From Glaciecola sp. UBA2563 (GTDB lineage: Bacteria; Pseudomonadota; Gammaproteobacteria; Enterobacterales; Alteromonadaceae), in assembly GCA_002340325.1 (NCBI GenBank), contig DDLV01000028.1:1-33687 (forward strand): a stretch of 33,687 bases of DNA. The letters run 5' to 3'. The notes beneath the pieces are model-generated. The model did no database searches and had not been told where the DNA came from. It was given only the letters and a program-made list of their open reading frames with translations. Below, piece by piece: positions 1 to 9,003 of the stretch (position 1 is its first letter; each line of letters opens with the position of its first letter). Both the position numbers and the translations under genes were made by a program.

Positions 1-2576
1 AGTCAAGCGTCGGCCACGTGCGAGACTTGCCAACTAAGTCTTTGGGGCTCGTTGCGCCAAAAAAGTCAGCAAAAGAACTCAAGACATTCTCAGACAAAAA
101 GAAAGAAAATTACCTTAAAAAGTTTGAATACGACAAATTGGTCGATCGTATGGGCGTTGATCCTAAAAATGATTGGCATGCACATTATCAGATCCTTCAA
201 GGCAAAGAAAAAGTCGTTAATGAGTTAAAAAAACTAGCTAAAAACGCTGACCAAATTTATCTCGCGACGGATTTGGACAGAGAGGGGGAAGCCATTGCAT
301 GGCACCTGCAGGAATTGTTGAAGGACGATGATAAACAGTTTCAGCGGGTGGTGTTTAATGAGATAACCAAAACTGCCATCCAAGACGCATTCAAACACCC
401 AGCAGATGTGAATATCGACCGAGTTAATGCTCAGCAGGCGCGCAGGTTCCTTGACAGAATAGTGGGTTTCATGTTGTCTCCATTGCTGTGGAAGAAAATA
501 GCCAGAGGTCTTTCTGCGGGCCGAGTTCAATCAGTGGCAGTACGCTTGGTCGTTGAAAGAGAACGCGAAATCAAGGCATTTATTCCAGAAGAGTTTTGGG
601 ATATACACGCAGACGTAGAGACGCAAAAAAACAGCGCTCTGCGACTACAAGTTGTCAAACAAAATGAGCAGCCGTTCAAACCCACCAACGAAGCTCAAGC
701 AAATCAAGCTGTTGACATGCTCAAAGAAGCTGATTTCAGTGTTGTTAGCCGTGAGTCTAAACCAACTCAAAGCAAACCATCAGCACCCTTTATAACGTCG
801 ACATTACAACAGGCTGCAAGTACACGTCTTGGCTTTGGTGTGAAAAAGACAATGACGTTAGCGCAAAGATTGTATGAAGCGGGTCACATCACATACATGA
901 GAACGGATTCTACCAATCTCAGTCAAGAAGCCGTAAACGCGGGCAGAGAATACATTGAGAAAAATTTCGGTAAAAACTATGTACCTGCATCAGCTATCAG
1001 TTACGGGAGCAAAGAAGGCGCGCAGGAAGCGCATGAAGCGATACGGCCGTCAAATGTTGTTGTAAAGAGCACCAGCTTATCTGATATGGAATCGGACGCT
1101 CAGCGGCTGTATGATTTAATATGGCGACAGTTTTTAGCTTGCCAAATGACAAATGCAAAATACGACGCCACAACAATAAAAGTGAACGCATCTGCGAAAG
1201 ATGGCAACACCTTTCAATTGACAACGAAAGGGCGAGTATTGGTGTTTGATGGTTGGACTAAAGTGTTGTTAAGGCTTAAAAAAGCCAACGAAAACGATGT
1301 TGAGTTACCCGATGTGAAAAAAGATGAAGACCTTTCACTCAAAGCACTCGATCCTAAACAGCATTTTACTAAACCTGTCGCTAGGTTTAACGAAGCGTCA
1401 TTAGTTAAGGAACTCGAGAAGCGAGGAATTGGTAGGCCATCTACGTATGCAAGCATTATCTCTACAATACAGGACAGAGGCTATGTACGTATTGAAAATA
1501 AACGATTCTTCGCTGAAAAAATGGGGGAGATCGTAAACGATAGGCTCGTAGATAATTTCACTGACCTTATCAATTATGATTTTACAGCACGGATGGAACA
1601 GCATCTAGATGACATTGCCAACGGAAAGCTTAGTTGGAAACAAGTACTGGATGACTTTTTCAGCGATTTTGAAGCTAAGTTAGGGCAGGCTGAGCTGGAA
1701 TCAGAGTCCGGGGGAATGCAACCGAATAAAGCTGTTCCTGTTGAAATAGCGTGTGACAAATGCGGTCGACAAATGAATATTCGGACCGCGTCAACCGGCG
1801 TCTTTTTGGGATGTTCAGGATATAATTTACCGCCGAAAGAACGCTGCACTAATACTATGAGTCTCACACCTGGTGAAGACGCAATAAAAGCAGATGAAGA
1901 TCAAATTGAAACTGAAGCGCTTCGATCAAAACACCGTTGTCAAATTTGCGGTACTGCGATGGACAGCTATTTGGTTGATGAGAATAGAAAACTTCACATT
2001 TGTGGAAATTCGCCTACTTGCCCCGGAGTTGAGATAGAAACCGGGAGATTTAAAATTAAAGGTTATGATGGCCCAATCATAGAGTGTGATAAGTGCGGTA
2101 GCGATATGGAGTTAAAAAATGGTCGCTTCGGCAAGTATTTTGGGTGTACAAATGAGAAATGTAGCAATACCAGAAAGCTTCTAAGAAATGGCGAGCCAGC
2201 CCCACCTAAAGAGGATCCTGTGCACTTGCCAGAGTTACCGTGTACAAATTCAGATGGCTATTTCGTGCTTAGAGACGGTGCTAGTGGTATTTTCTTGGCA
2301 GCGTCAACCTTTCCGAAATCCAGAGAAACACGCGCACCATTAGTTGCAGAGTTAAAGCGTTTTCGAGATAGGATTTCTCCAAAGTTTTATTATTTGGCCG
2401 ATGCACCTGCGAAAGATCCAGATGGCAGAAACACGGTGATACGATACAGCAGAAAGACCAAGCAACAATATGTTATGTCTGAAAATGAAGATAAAAAGGC
2501 TACGGGATGGTCTGCATGGTTCGATGGCAAAACATGGAAGGCAGACGACAAACGGAAAAAGCCCACCAAGGCATGA
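1..2576 (+). CDS. topA: DNA topoisomerase I, 5'-truncated by window edge
   Basis: Type IA topoisomerase that relaxes negative supercoils through a transient 5'-phosphotyrosine link. The reading frame is open to the left edge and begins inside the conserved SSVGHVRDLP segment, so about 28 N-terminal codons lie outside; the GTG at 18 is internal, not the start. The Toprim acidic motif DLDREGE is at nt 270-290, and the catalytic tyrosine is in ITYMRTDSTNL (Tyr codon 894-896). The C-terminal third carries three Cys4 zinc ribbons (CDKCG/CxC near nt 1753-1850, CQICG near 1939-2025, CDKCG near 2086-2165), followed by a ribbon-like tail and a lysine-rich end. The length fits the E. coli enzyme (865 aa). 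It converges on rne at a shared hairpin. Identification is secure from family motifs. Confidence 0.97.
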   Translation, partial: SSVGHVRDLPTKSLGLVAPKKSAKELKTFSDKKKENYLKKFEYDKLVDRMGVDPKNDWHAHYQILQGKEKVVNELKKLAKNADQIYLATDLDREGEAIAWHLQELLKDDDKQFQRVVFNEITKTAIQDAFKHPADVNIDRVNAQQARRFLDRIVGFMLSPLLWKKIARGLSAGRVQSVAVRLVVEREREIKAFIPEEFWDIHADVETQKNSALRLQVVKQNEQPFKPTNEAQANQAVDMLKEADFSVVSRESKPTQSKPSAPFITSTLQQAASTRLGFGVKKTMTLAQRLYEAGHITYMRTDSTNLSQEAVNAGREYIEKNFGKNYVPASAISYGSKEGAQEAHEAIRPSNVVVKSTSLSDMESDAQRLYDLIWRQFLACQMTNAKYDATTIKVNASAKDGNTFQLTTKGRVLVFDGWTKVLLRLKKANENDVELPDVKKDEDLSLKALDPKQHFTKPVARFNEASLVKELEKRGIGRPSTYASIISTIQDRGYVRIENKRFFAEKMGEIVNDRLVDNFTDLINYDFTARMEQHLDDIANGKLSWKQVLDDFFSDFEAKLGQAELESESGGMQPNKAVPVEIACDKCGRQMNIRTASTGVFLGCSGYNLPPKERCTNTMSLTPGEDAIKADEDQIETEALRSKHRCQICGTAMDSYLVDENRKLHICGNSPTCPGVEIETGRFKIKGYDGPIIECDKCGSDMELKNGRFGKYFGCTNEKCSNTRKLLRNGEPAPPKEDPVHLPELPCTNSDGYFVLRDGASGIFLAASTFPKSRETRAPLVAELKRFRDRISPKFYYLADAPAKDPDGRNTVIRYSRKTKQQYVMSENEDKKATGWSAWFDGKTWKADDKRKKPTKA

Positions 2577-2637
2577 CGTAGTAGATAGTGACTAATTTAT
2601 TATAAGGCGAGTTTGATACTCGTCGATAAGAAGATAA

Positions 2638-2667
2638 GGGCATCCAAGATTTGGATGCCCTTTTTTT
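2638..2667 (+). terminator. Intrinsic terminator of topA, between convergent topA and rne
   Basis: Perfect 10-bp stem (GGGCATCCAA at 2638-2647 pairing with 2651-2660) with a 3-nt loop, followed directly by seven T on the plus strand. The rne stop codon (TAA on the minus strand, 2668-2666) lies inside the T run, so the hairpin also lies immediately downstream of rne. On the minus strand the trailing sequence is only moderately U-rich, so it may act bidirectionally but fits topA best. Confidence 0.9.
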
Positions 2668-5455
2668 ATTCCTCTAACAAAGCTGTTGGGGTTGTATCAG
2701 GTGCGCTTGACTGGCTTTTAGCATTCGAGATAATAGCTGGAATACCGGCACTCGTTAAAAAGCCTCTGGCATCATCAGACATGATTGGATGACTATCACT
2801 CATCGGCGGAAGTTCAATTGACAATGGGTTTGCCATAGGCGCGCTGGTAAATGACCAACCATCATTTCGAAAAACAGGTTTTGATGAAGGCACAGTTGCT
2901 TCAATATCATTGACACTGACCTCGCTATCGATTGTATCGTTAGGCATTATCTCGCCTTTTGCAGATGCTATCGCGCGTTCAATACTTGTTTTACCGGTAT
3001 CCTGTTGCAACTGAGTTGTTGGTTGAGGCTCCGTACTCTCTGTAATGTTGCTTGATGCAGACTCATTGAGCGTATCTTTTGTATCTTCATTCAGAATACT
3101 TTCTGACGCTTCCGCTTGCGTTCGTTTTTTCTTCTGTCCCGCGGAGCGAACATGACGAGGGCTTCTGCGAGAACGCTTACGAACTACAACATCCTCATCG
3201 TTATCCTTTCTTTCCTGTACGTGCTGATTTGCATTATCTGATGCTTCGTCAGCATCTTGCTTGGTCTCAAATTCAGCTGATGTCTGGCTAGTAGCATCTT
3301 CATTCATTGCACTGTTACTGGCAAATTCATCAACACCATTCGCCTTATTTAAAACCACTTCAGTATCTACATTTTGTGCCTCGGATGATGGCTGTATCTC
3401 AACGTCTTTTCTACTTGGCGCAGTATCGTGAATTGCCGTCGTGGCGACAGCATTAAGCACATCTGGCGTGTTTGACGCTGCCATATCATTATCTGCGACA
3501 CGAACGCTTGGCCTTTTATCTCTTCTCGCTCGTCTCTCAGCAGGTTTGCGCTTTGGTTTGGTTGATGATTTTCGTCTTTGATTATCAACCTTTTCAGCTG
3601 TTTCAGTCTGCTCAACCTTTTGCTGCTTCTGTTGTTTGTTGGTCTGACTTTCCTGGTGTTTTTGGTGCTGCGGTTTTTTATGTCGAGTTGATTTTCCGCG
3701 ATTATTGCGCCGCTTTGATTGATTACCCTTGTTATATTTGGTTTTTCTCGGCTGCGGTTTTTCTACTTCTTGTTCAGTTGCAAACAAGTTTTTAATCCAA
3801 CGACTTATTTTTTCGCCCAGGCTCGGCGCTTTTACCACTTTTTCTTCGATAATAGGAGCTTGAGTGGGTGCTGTCATACCTTGAAGCGCAGGGGTTTCTC
3901 GTTTAATTTGCTGCTCAGCAGACTTCACAATCTCAGGCTCTTGCTCAGCTAAATCGAGCTTATAGCTCAAGTCTGCACCAACTTCATTTGTTCGTTTTCT
4001 GGTAAGCTGGAACTTAGGTGTTTCCATATTTGGGTTTGGCAAAATTACCAGGTTTACGCTCTGCCGCTGCTGAATTTTTTGAATGGCGTCTCTTTTTTCG
4101 TTTAACAAATAGGTGGCTACTGGCACCGGTAACTGTGCTTGAATCTGGCCAGTATTATCTTTGATGCTTTCTTCTTCAATAAGGCGCAGTACCGCAAGAG
4201 CTGTTGATTCCACACTTCTGATCGTACCCTGACCATCACATCTTGGACACGGAATATGAGCAGATTCTCCTAAAGAGGGTCGCAGTCGCTGTCGCGACAT
4301 TTCAAGCAGACCAAACCTTGAAATTTTACTCAACTGAATACGTGCTCGATCGTTCTTAACCGCATCTTTCATGCGGTTTTCGACTTCACGTTGATGTTTG
4401 ATTGGCGACATATCAATAAAATCAATGACCACCAAACCGCCCAGGTCACGTAAACGAAGTTGACGAGCGACTTCATCAGCCGCTTCTAGATTAGTATTTA
4501 ATGCAGTTTCTTCGATATCACCTCCTTTTGTTGCTTTGGAGGAGTTAATATCAATAGATGTCAATGCTTCAGTTGGATCTATGACGATAGAGCCGCCAGA
4601 TGGAAGTCTGACTTCACGTTGAAATGCGGACTCAATTTGAGACTCAATTTGATAATGTGAAAAGAGAGGGACATCCCCAGTATAGAGCTTTACTCGATTT
4701 ACAAAATCAGGACGCACGAGTCCAACATGTTGCTTTGCTTGATCGAATACATGCTGCTTATCGATGAGAATTTCGCCTATGTCTCGTCGTAAATAATCTC
4801 TGATAGCCCTTACAATAACATTGCTTTCTTGATGAATTAAAAAGGGCGCAGGACGTTTTTCTGCAGCGTCAGATATTTGTTCCCAATAGTGTTTTAAAAC
4901 CTTCAAATCCCATTGAAGCTCTTCAGCTGCTTTTCCGACGCCAGCAGTTCTTACTATTAGTCCCATACCATTTGGCAAATCAAGCTGACTTAATGCACTT
5001 TTGAGTTCCGTTCTTTCATCACCTTCGATGCGTCTTGATATGCCACCAGCGCGTGGGTTATTTGGCATAAGGACTAAATAGCTACCGGCTAAGGAAATAA
5101 AAGTGGTGAGCGCTGCGCCTTTCTGACCGCGCTCTTCTTTGTCAATTTGGACAATGACTTCTGTGCCTTCTGAGACAACGTCTTTTATGCTCGGACGTCC
5201 CTCGAATCGGTAGCCTTCGGGAAAATACGTACGTGCAATTTCTTTCATTGGTAGGAAACCGTGCCGGTCGGCACCGTAATTGACAAAGGCTGCTTCTAAA
5301 CTTGGTTCAACCCTTGTTATAACGCCTTTGTAGATATTGGCTTTCTTTTGTTCATGACCAGGACTTTCAATATCGAGGTCATAAAGCTTTTGCCCATCAA
5401 CGAGGGCTACGCGCAACTCTTCTTGCTGAGTTGCGTTAATCAACATTCTTTTCAT
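2666..5455 (-). CDS. rne: Ribonuclease E (degradosome endoribonuclease)
   Basis: Essential single-strand endoribonuclease for mRNA decay and rRNA/tRNA processing, and scaffold of the RNA degradosome at the inner membrane. The first ~70 residues are almost identical to E. coli RNase E, which fixes the start. S1 domain ~35-125, 5'-sensor and RNase H-like parts, then the catalytic Asp302 (SIDINSSKATKGG) and Asp345 (VVIDFIDM), and the Zn-link CPRC at 403-406; these match E. coli D303, D346, C404 and C407 offset by one. Residues ~544-559 form an amphipathic helix (KISRWIKNLF) like the membrane-targeting segment A. The remaining ~370 residues are low-complexity, first Lys/Arg/Gln-rich and then acidic, as expected for the RNA- and partner-binding scaffold. 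At 929 aa it is shorter than E. coli (1061 aa), and the scaffold is where they differ. It is likely autoregulated through its long 5' leader (known in E. coli, inferred here). Confidence 0.98.
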   Translation of the reverse strand: MKRMLINATQQEELRVALVDGQKLYDLDIESPGHEQKKANIYKGVITRVEPSLEAAFVNYGADRHGFLPMKEIARTYFPEGYRFEGRPSIKDVVSEGTEVIVQIDKEERGQKGAALTTFISLAGSYLVLMPNNPRAGGISRRIEGDERTELKSALSQLDLPNGMGLIVRTAGVGKAAEELQWDLKVLKHYWEQISDAAEKRPAPFLIHQESNVIVRAIRDYLRRDIGEILIDKQHVFDQAKQHVGLVRPDFVNRVKLYTGDVPLFSHYQIESQIESAFQREVRLPSGGSIVIDPTEALTSIDINSSKATKGGDIEETALNTNLEAADEVARQLRLRDLGGLVVIDFIDMSPIKHQREVENRMKDAVKNDRARIQLSKISRFGLLEMSRQRLRPSLGESAHIPCPRCDGQGTIRSVESTALAVLRLIEEESIKDNTGQIQAQLPVPVATYLLNEKRDAIQKIQQRQSVNLVILPNPNMETPKFQLTRKRTNEVGADLSYKLDLAEQEPEIVKSAEQQIKRETPALQGMTAPTQAPIIEEKVVKAPSLGEKISRWIKNLFATEQEVEKPQPRKTKYNKGNQSKRRNNRGKSTRHKKPQHQKHQESQTNKQQKQQKVEQTETAEKVDNQRRKSSTKPKRKPAERRARRDKRPSVRVADNDMAASNTPDVLNAVATTAIHDTAPSRKDVEIQPSSEAQNVDTEVVLNKANGVDEFASNSAMNEDATSQTSAEFETKQDADEASDNANQHVQERKDNDEDVVVRKRSRRSPRHVRSAGQKKKRTQAEASESILNEDTKDTLNESASSNITESTEPQPTTQLQQDTGKTSIERAIASAKGEIMPNDTIDSEVSVNDIEATVPSSKPVFRNDGWSFTSAPMANPLSIELPPMSDSHPIMSDDARGFLTSAGIPAIISNAKSQSSAPDTTPTALLEE

Positions 5456-5974
5456 TGGTTTACTCTGTATTGCTACAGAATCGACACCTAGCTACAAGAA
5501 TCTCGCGATTGTTGTTGTAAAATGTTTAGTTTCGTTTTCCGTTTCAGAAAGCGGTATTCTCAATATTTAGACTACTAACGCCTATGTTCAAAGTATCACT
5601 GTCCGACACTTTGACCGCTTGTCCAAGCATTTTTGCTTGAGTATCAATTCTTGCTTTTATACAACACCCGACAATTATTCTAAATTCGGGTATGTCTTTT
5701 GTTCTTTCTAACTTCTAACTTATTTCGTATAAATCAAATGTTATTTGATATAAATTCTTAGGTACTTTTGCCTTTTCGCTTAGCCTTGAACATTGCTGAG
5801 ATAACGGCCGAACGACGCTTATTTATCATTTTCTAAGCAATCCCCAATCACTGTGAGAAAGCTATCAATAAAATAATGATAAACACCTAAAACGTTAGTA
5901 TGGTATCATACAAAAAGATGATTACACAGGAGTATTCATCAGTTAGTAATCATTTCTCACGCACGATATTCTAA
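5456..5974. promoter_or_regulatory. Divergent rne/rluC intergenic region with long leaders
   Basis: This 519-bp AT-rich gap separates divergent rne and rluC and holds no convincing ORF. Inverted repeats visible: CAAGCA/TGCTTG (5624-5639, 4-nt loop), CCCGA/TCGGG (~5667-5690), ATCAAAT-gtt-ATTTGAT (5733-5749), and ATGATTAC/GTAATCAT (5918-5925 and 5946-5953, 20-nt spacer), the last just upstream of rluC. In E. coli the rne leader is 361 nt and its hairpins let RNase E control its own mRNA. Position and length suggest the same here, but I could not match the E. coli hp2 element. No promoter could be placed with confidence. Confidence 0.5.
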
Positions 5975-6925
5975 ATGTCATCAAATATTACGCCCGTTAC
6001 TTTTGTAGAAATAGACGATAACCACAAACTTCAGCGCATCGACAACTTTTTGCTCGGTCAATTGCGAGGCGTCCCAAAAGGCAAGATATATAAGATATTG
6101 AGAAAAGGCGAAGTAAGAGTAAATAAAAAACGAATTAAACCCGACTACAAATTACAAATCGGAGATATTGTTAGGATCCCGCCAGTACAAGTAGCCGACG
6201 ACCGTGAGGAAATCAATCCTTCAAATACACTAAAAACGTTAATCAGCAACAGTATACTTTTTGAAGATGAACGCATTATTGTTGTCAATAAGCCCTCGGG
6301 TATTGCTGTACATGGTGGAAGTGGAATACGAGCCGGTGTGATTGAAATATTAAGGTCTGCTCGACCTAATGCGGATTATTTGGAACTCGTACACAGAATA
6401 GATCGTGATACCTCGGGTTGTTTGTTGATTGCAAAACGTCGCTCAGCGCTTAGGGCTCTTCACGAGCAGTTGCGATCGAATAAAATGAAAAAAATGTACC
6501 ATGCTGTCGTAAGCGGCCAGTGGGACATAAATCTTCGACAATGCGTCGCACCGCTTCACAAAAATCAACTATCAGGTGGAGAGAGAATCGTGTCGGTAGA
6601 TGATGTACAAGGAAAAAAAAGCAAAACGCGTTTTAGTTTACTCAAGAAGGGGACAGAATACAGTGTGATTCAAGCGCAACCAATAACAGGGCGTACCCAT
6701 CAAATACGAGTTCATTGTCAATATCTTGGACATCCAATAGCAAACGACCCAAAATATGGGGATGGAAGTTTCGATAAGACAATAAAAGCTCTAGGATGCA
6801 GTCGGCTCTGTCTTCACGCACACTCTTTAGCTTTTATACATCCCGGTAGTGAAAAGCCAATGACCGTTGAAGCCGCGCACGAGCCGCAAATGCAAACTAT
6901 TATCGCAGCATGTAAAAACGGATAA
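5975..6925 (+). CDS. rluC: 23S rRNA pseudouridine(955/2504/2580) synthase RluC
   Basis: Isomerises three uridines of 23S rRNA to pseudouridine. It has an N-terminal S4 RNA-binding domain (~18-75, RGVPKGKIYKILRKGEVRVN) and a RluA-family catalytic domain with the motif HRIDRDTSG at 140-148, where Asp143 is the expected nucleophile (E. coli D144). Further conserved segments are VVNKPSGIAVHGGSG and TGRTHQIRVH. The length of 316 aa is normal. Divergent adjacency to rne is conserved with E. coli and Pseudomonas. The next gene begins 10 nt downstream, so it probably leads an operon with the HAD phosphatase and msrC. The choice of RluC over RluD/RluA rests on the S4 domain plus rne synteny. Confidence 0.95.
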   Translation: MSSNITPVTFVEIDDNHKLQRIDNFLLGQLRGVPKGKIYKILRKGEVRVNKKRIKPDYKLQIGDIVRIPPVQVADDREEINPSNTLKTLISNSILFEDERIIVVNKPSGIAVHGGSGIRAGVIEILRSARPNADYLELVHRIDRDTSGCLLIAKRRSALRALHEQLRSNKMKKMYHAVVSGQWDINLRQCVAPLHKNQLSGGERIVSVDDVQGKKSKTRFSLLKKGTEYSVIQAQPITGRTHQIRVHCQYLGHPIANDPKYGDGSFDKTIKALGCSRLCLHAHSLAFIHPGSEKPMTVEAAHEPQMQTIIAACKNG

Positions 6926-6935
6926 ATTAACCAAT

Positions 6936-7592
6936 ATGTATTCACACATTATCTTCGATTGGGACGGGACTTTAATGGACTCCTCCGCCAAAATTGTCAG
7001 TTGTATGCAATTGGCAGCAAACGCAGCAAACCTTTCCCAACCAAGCGAAGCGCAAGTCAAAGAGATTATAGGTATAAGTTTAGTGCCTGCGATTGAACTT
7101 CTATTCGATATTGGCACCGATAAAGCTCATGAGGTTGCTGAACACTATAAAAAGGTGTTTATATCAGTAGATCAAACCCCGTGCCCTTTATTTCCAAACG
7201 TTAGAGAAACGCTTAACGACCTACAAAATCACTTCACACTCGCTGTTGCCACCGGCAAAGCAAGAAGAGGATTAGAAAGGGCGTGGGAAATGACCAATAG
7301 CAAACACTTTTTTTCTGATTCAATTTGCTCAGATGAAGCAAGTTCAAAACCTTCACCAGATATGTTATTGAAACTTCTAGATAAATGGCAAATAGACGCG
7401 TCATCAGCGCTTATGGTGGGTGATACAATATATGATATGAAAATGGCCGAAATGATTGATATGCCAAGAGTAGCCGTGAGTTTTGGGGTGCACCAAGTGA
7501 ATCGATTAGAAGAGTTTGGCCCGATAGCATGTATCGACTGTATAAGTGAATTAAAGAAAATAGCACTGAAGAGTACGCACAGAGAGAAATGA
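6936..7592 (+). CDS. HAD-superfamily (subfamily IA) phosphatase
   Basis: A 218-residue haloacid-dehalogenase-type hydrolase, probably a small-molecule phosphatase of the phosphoglycolate-phosphatase (Gph) type. Motif I is FDWDGTLMDS with nucleophile Asp8 and acid/base Asp10; motif II is VATGKA; the motif III lysine is in SSKPSPDML; motif IV is MVGDTIYDM. A helical cap lies between motifs I and II. An in-frame start 69 nt upstream would overlap rluC and add residues with no family match, so the ATG at 6936 is preferred. It overlaps msrC by 4 nt (ATGA). A HAD gene next to rluC is also known in Pseudomonas. The physiological substrate cannot be read from the sequence. Confidence 0.88.
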   Translation: MYSHIIFDWDGTLMDSSAKIVSCMQLAANAANLSQPSEAQVKEIIGISLVPAIELLFDIGTDKAHEVAEHYKKVFISVDQTPCPLFPNVRETLNDLQNHFTLAVATGKARRGLERAWEMTNSKHFFSDSICSDEASSKPSPDMLLKLLDKWQIDASSALMVGDTIYDMKMAEMIDMPRVAVSFGVHQVNRLEEFGPIACIDCISELKKIALKSTHREK

Positions 7593-8041
7593 GATTGTTT
7601 TATGAGTCACTTTATCAACAAATAGATGCGCTAACCCAAGGCGAGAGCGATTTGATTGCCAACCTAGCGAATACGTCAGCCGTTTTGTTCGATGCACTGG
7701 ATAACATTAATTGGTGCGGCTTTTACGTCGTAAAAAATTGTAATTTAGTACTCGGACCGTTCCAAGGAAAACCGGCCTGCATCCACATACCCAATGGTCG
7801 AGGAGTTTGTGGAACGGCATTAAAAACAAAAAAGACACAGTTAGTTGATGATGTGCACGCTTTTGATGGGCATATCGCTTGTGACGCAGCATCGATGAGT
7901 GAAATAGTGGTGCCCATTACCGTAGATGAAAAGGTTGTCGCGGTTTTGGACATTGATGCGCCATTTAAATCGCGCTTTGACCAACGCGATAAGAAAGGAT
8001 TGGAACACATAGCAATGCTCGTTAGCAGGTACTGGCGATGA
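7589..8041 (+). CDS. msrC: Free L-methionine-(R)-S-oxide reductase (GAF type)
   Basis: Cytosolic fRMsr that reduces free methionine-R-sulfoxide using a GAF-fold active site. The three catalytic cysteines are all present: Cys64, Cys74 and Cys98, with exactly the spacing of E. coli C84/C94/C118, in the contexts GKPACIHIPNGRGVCGT and GHIACDAAS. The length of 150 aa is slightly shorter at the N-terminus than E. coli (165 aa). The start ATG lies within the stop of the HAD gene, and its own stop overlaps the next gene by 4 nt, which suggests translational coupling. In E. coli msrC is likewise followed by proQ and prc. Confidence 0.95.
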   Translation: MRLFYESLYQQIDALTQGESDLIANLANTSAVLFDALDNINWCGFYVVKNCNLVLGPFQGKPACIHIPNGRGVCGTALKTKKTQLVDDVHAFDGHIACDAASMSEIVVPITVDEKVVAVLDIDAPFKSRFDQRDKKGLEHIAMLVSRYWR

Positions 8042-8298
8042 AATCGTCTGTCGACATTCATATCTATCTCTCTACCGTTGAAGACATGGAAGATTGGCAT
8101 AGCGATGCGGCGGAAGCATCAGATGTACTGAATGAAGTCTTACATTTAATGTATGACAAATCCGACGTTGATATCAGCACAGATACACTGATCCAAAAAC
8201 TCGAGTCTGTATGGGAAACTTGGCACAAACACCCTGATTTAACCTTTATTGACGTAGAAGATTTGTCAAATTGGGTAGATCAAGAATTAAATACTTGA
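8038..8298 (+). CDS. Small acidic protein of unknown function
   Basis: An 86-residue protein that I do not recognise. It begins at an ATGA overlap with the msrC stop, which supports real translation by coupling. The product is strongly acidic, with five tryptophans (EDMEDWHSD, SVWETWHKHPD, DLSNWVDQEL) and predicted mixed alpha/beta character; there are no cysteines, signal peptide or membrane segment. It lies between msrC and proQ, which are direct neighbours in E. coli, so it is an extra gene at a conserved junction. A 47-nt gap separates it from proQ. An antisense frame over the msrC/orf junction (7723-8100) has no supporting features. Confidence 0.72.
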   Translation: MKSSVDIHIYLSTVEDMEDWHSDAAEASDVLNEVLHLMYDKSDVDISTDTLIQKLESVWETWHKHPDLTFIDVEDLSNWVDQELNT

Positions 8299-8345
8299 AA
8301 TAATAGGCAACAACTCAGGAACTAGCTTCACGCGAAAAACGGTAA

Positions 8346-8984
8346 ATGGAACAACAAAAATTAACTTCTAATGACGAGATTATTAGTTTTCTCTGCGAAC
8401 AATTTCCAAAATGCTTTTTCAAAGGAAACGACGTCAAGCCTCTTAAAATAGGTATTTTCAGGGATGTCGCCGACCGGCTCGTTGACGATCAACGCGTGAG
8501 CAATAGATATCTGCGAATAGCGCTACGGCATTACACCAATAGCTGGCGTTATCTTGCCTCTGTTGTAGAAGACGCAAATCGCATCGATTTAGACGGCAAT
8601 GAAGTCGAATCGGTGGCTGCGCAACATGCAGAGCATGCGGCCCAACAGTTAAAAGAGAGTAAGGAACGCGCAGCCGAAAAACGCAAACAAAAATCACAGG
8701 AAACCAAGCCAAAATTAAAAGTAAACCGGAAGCCTTTAAGCAAATCTGATTCGAAAATCCCAGTAAAACACAGAAAATCTAGATTGCATAAGCCAACAAT
8801 TGTTCGATCTCTCTCGCAGGATGAGTTAAAGTCTGGTGTGAAGGTGTCCGTTAAAGTAGGTAGGCAGCCGATGGAAGCTATAATCACAGAGGTTGCGAAA
8901 GACGGCGTTACTGTGCAACTTAATTCTGGAATGACTGTCAAAGTTCAAGAGTCGCAGCTGAAAATGGTGGCGGACAAGCGATAG
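8346..8984 (+). CDS. proQ: RNA chaperone ProQ
   Basis: FinO/ProQ-family global RNA chaperone that binds 3' ends and structured sRNAs/mRNAs. An N-terminal ProQ/FinO domain (~5-115) carries the conserved run PLKIGIFRDVADR, the basic patch around LRIALRHYTNSWRYL, and RIDLDGN. Then comes a Lys/Arg-rich linker (~105-155) and a C-terminal Tudor-like module (~160-212; MEAIITEVAKDGVTVQLNSGM), as in E. coli ProQ. The length of 212 aa is near the E. coli length. The ribosome-binding site is weak. It is followed 19 nt later by prc, as in E. coli, where ProQ and Prc are linked to osmotic and cell-envelope phenotypes. Confidence 0.96.
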   Translation: MEQQKLTSNDEIISFLCEQFPKCFFKGNDVKPLKIGIFRDVADRLVDDQRVSNRYLRIALRHYTNSWRYLASVVEDANRIDLDGNEVESVAAQHAEHAAQQLKESKERAAEKRKQKSQETKPKLKVNRKPLSKSDSKIPVKHRKSRLHKPTIVRSLSQDELKSGVKVSVKVGRQPMEAIITEVAKDGVTVQLNSGMTVKVQESQLKMVADKR

Positions 8985-9003
8985 ATATAAAAAAGGTGGT
9001 TTT

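Noticed and set aside
18..20. GTG as start of topA
   Set aside because: The frame continues to the left edge with the conserved SSVGH segment, so the gene is cut by the window and this GTG is internal.
3079..3952. Overlapping plus-strand frames opposite the rne C-terminal region
   Set aside because: They arise from the low-complexity Lys/Gln/Glu coding of the RNase E scaffold; no ribosome-binding sites or domains.
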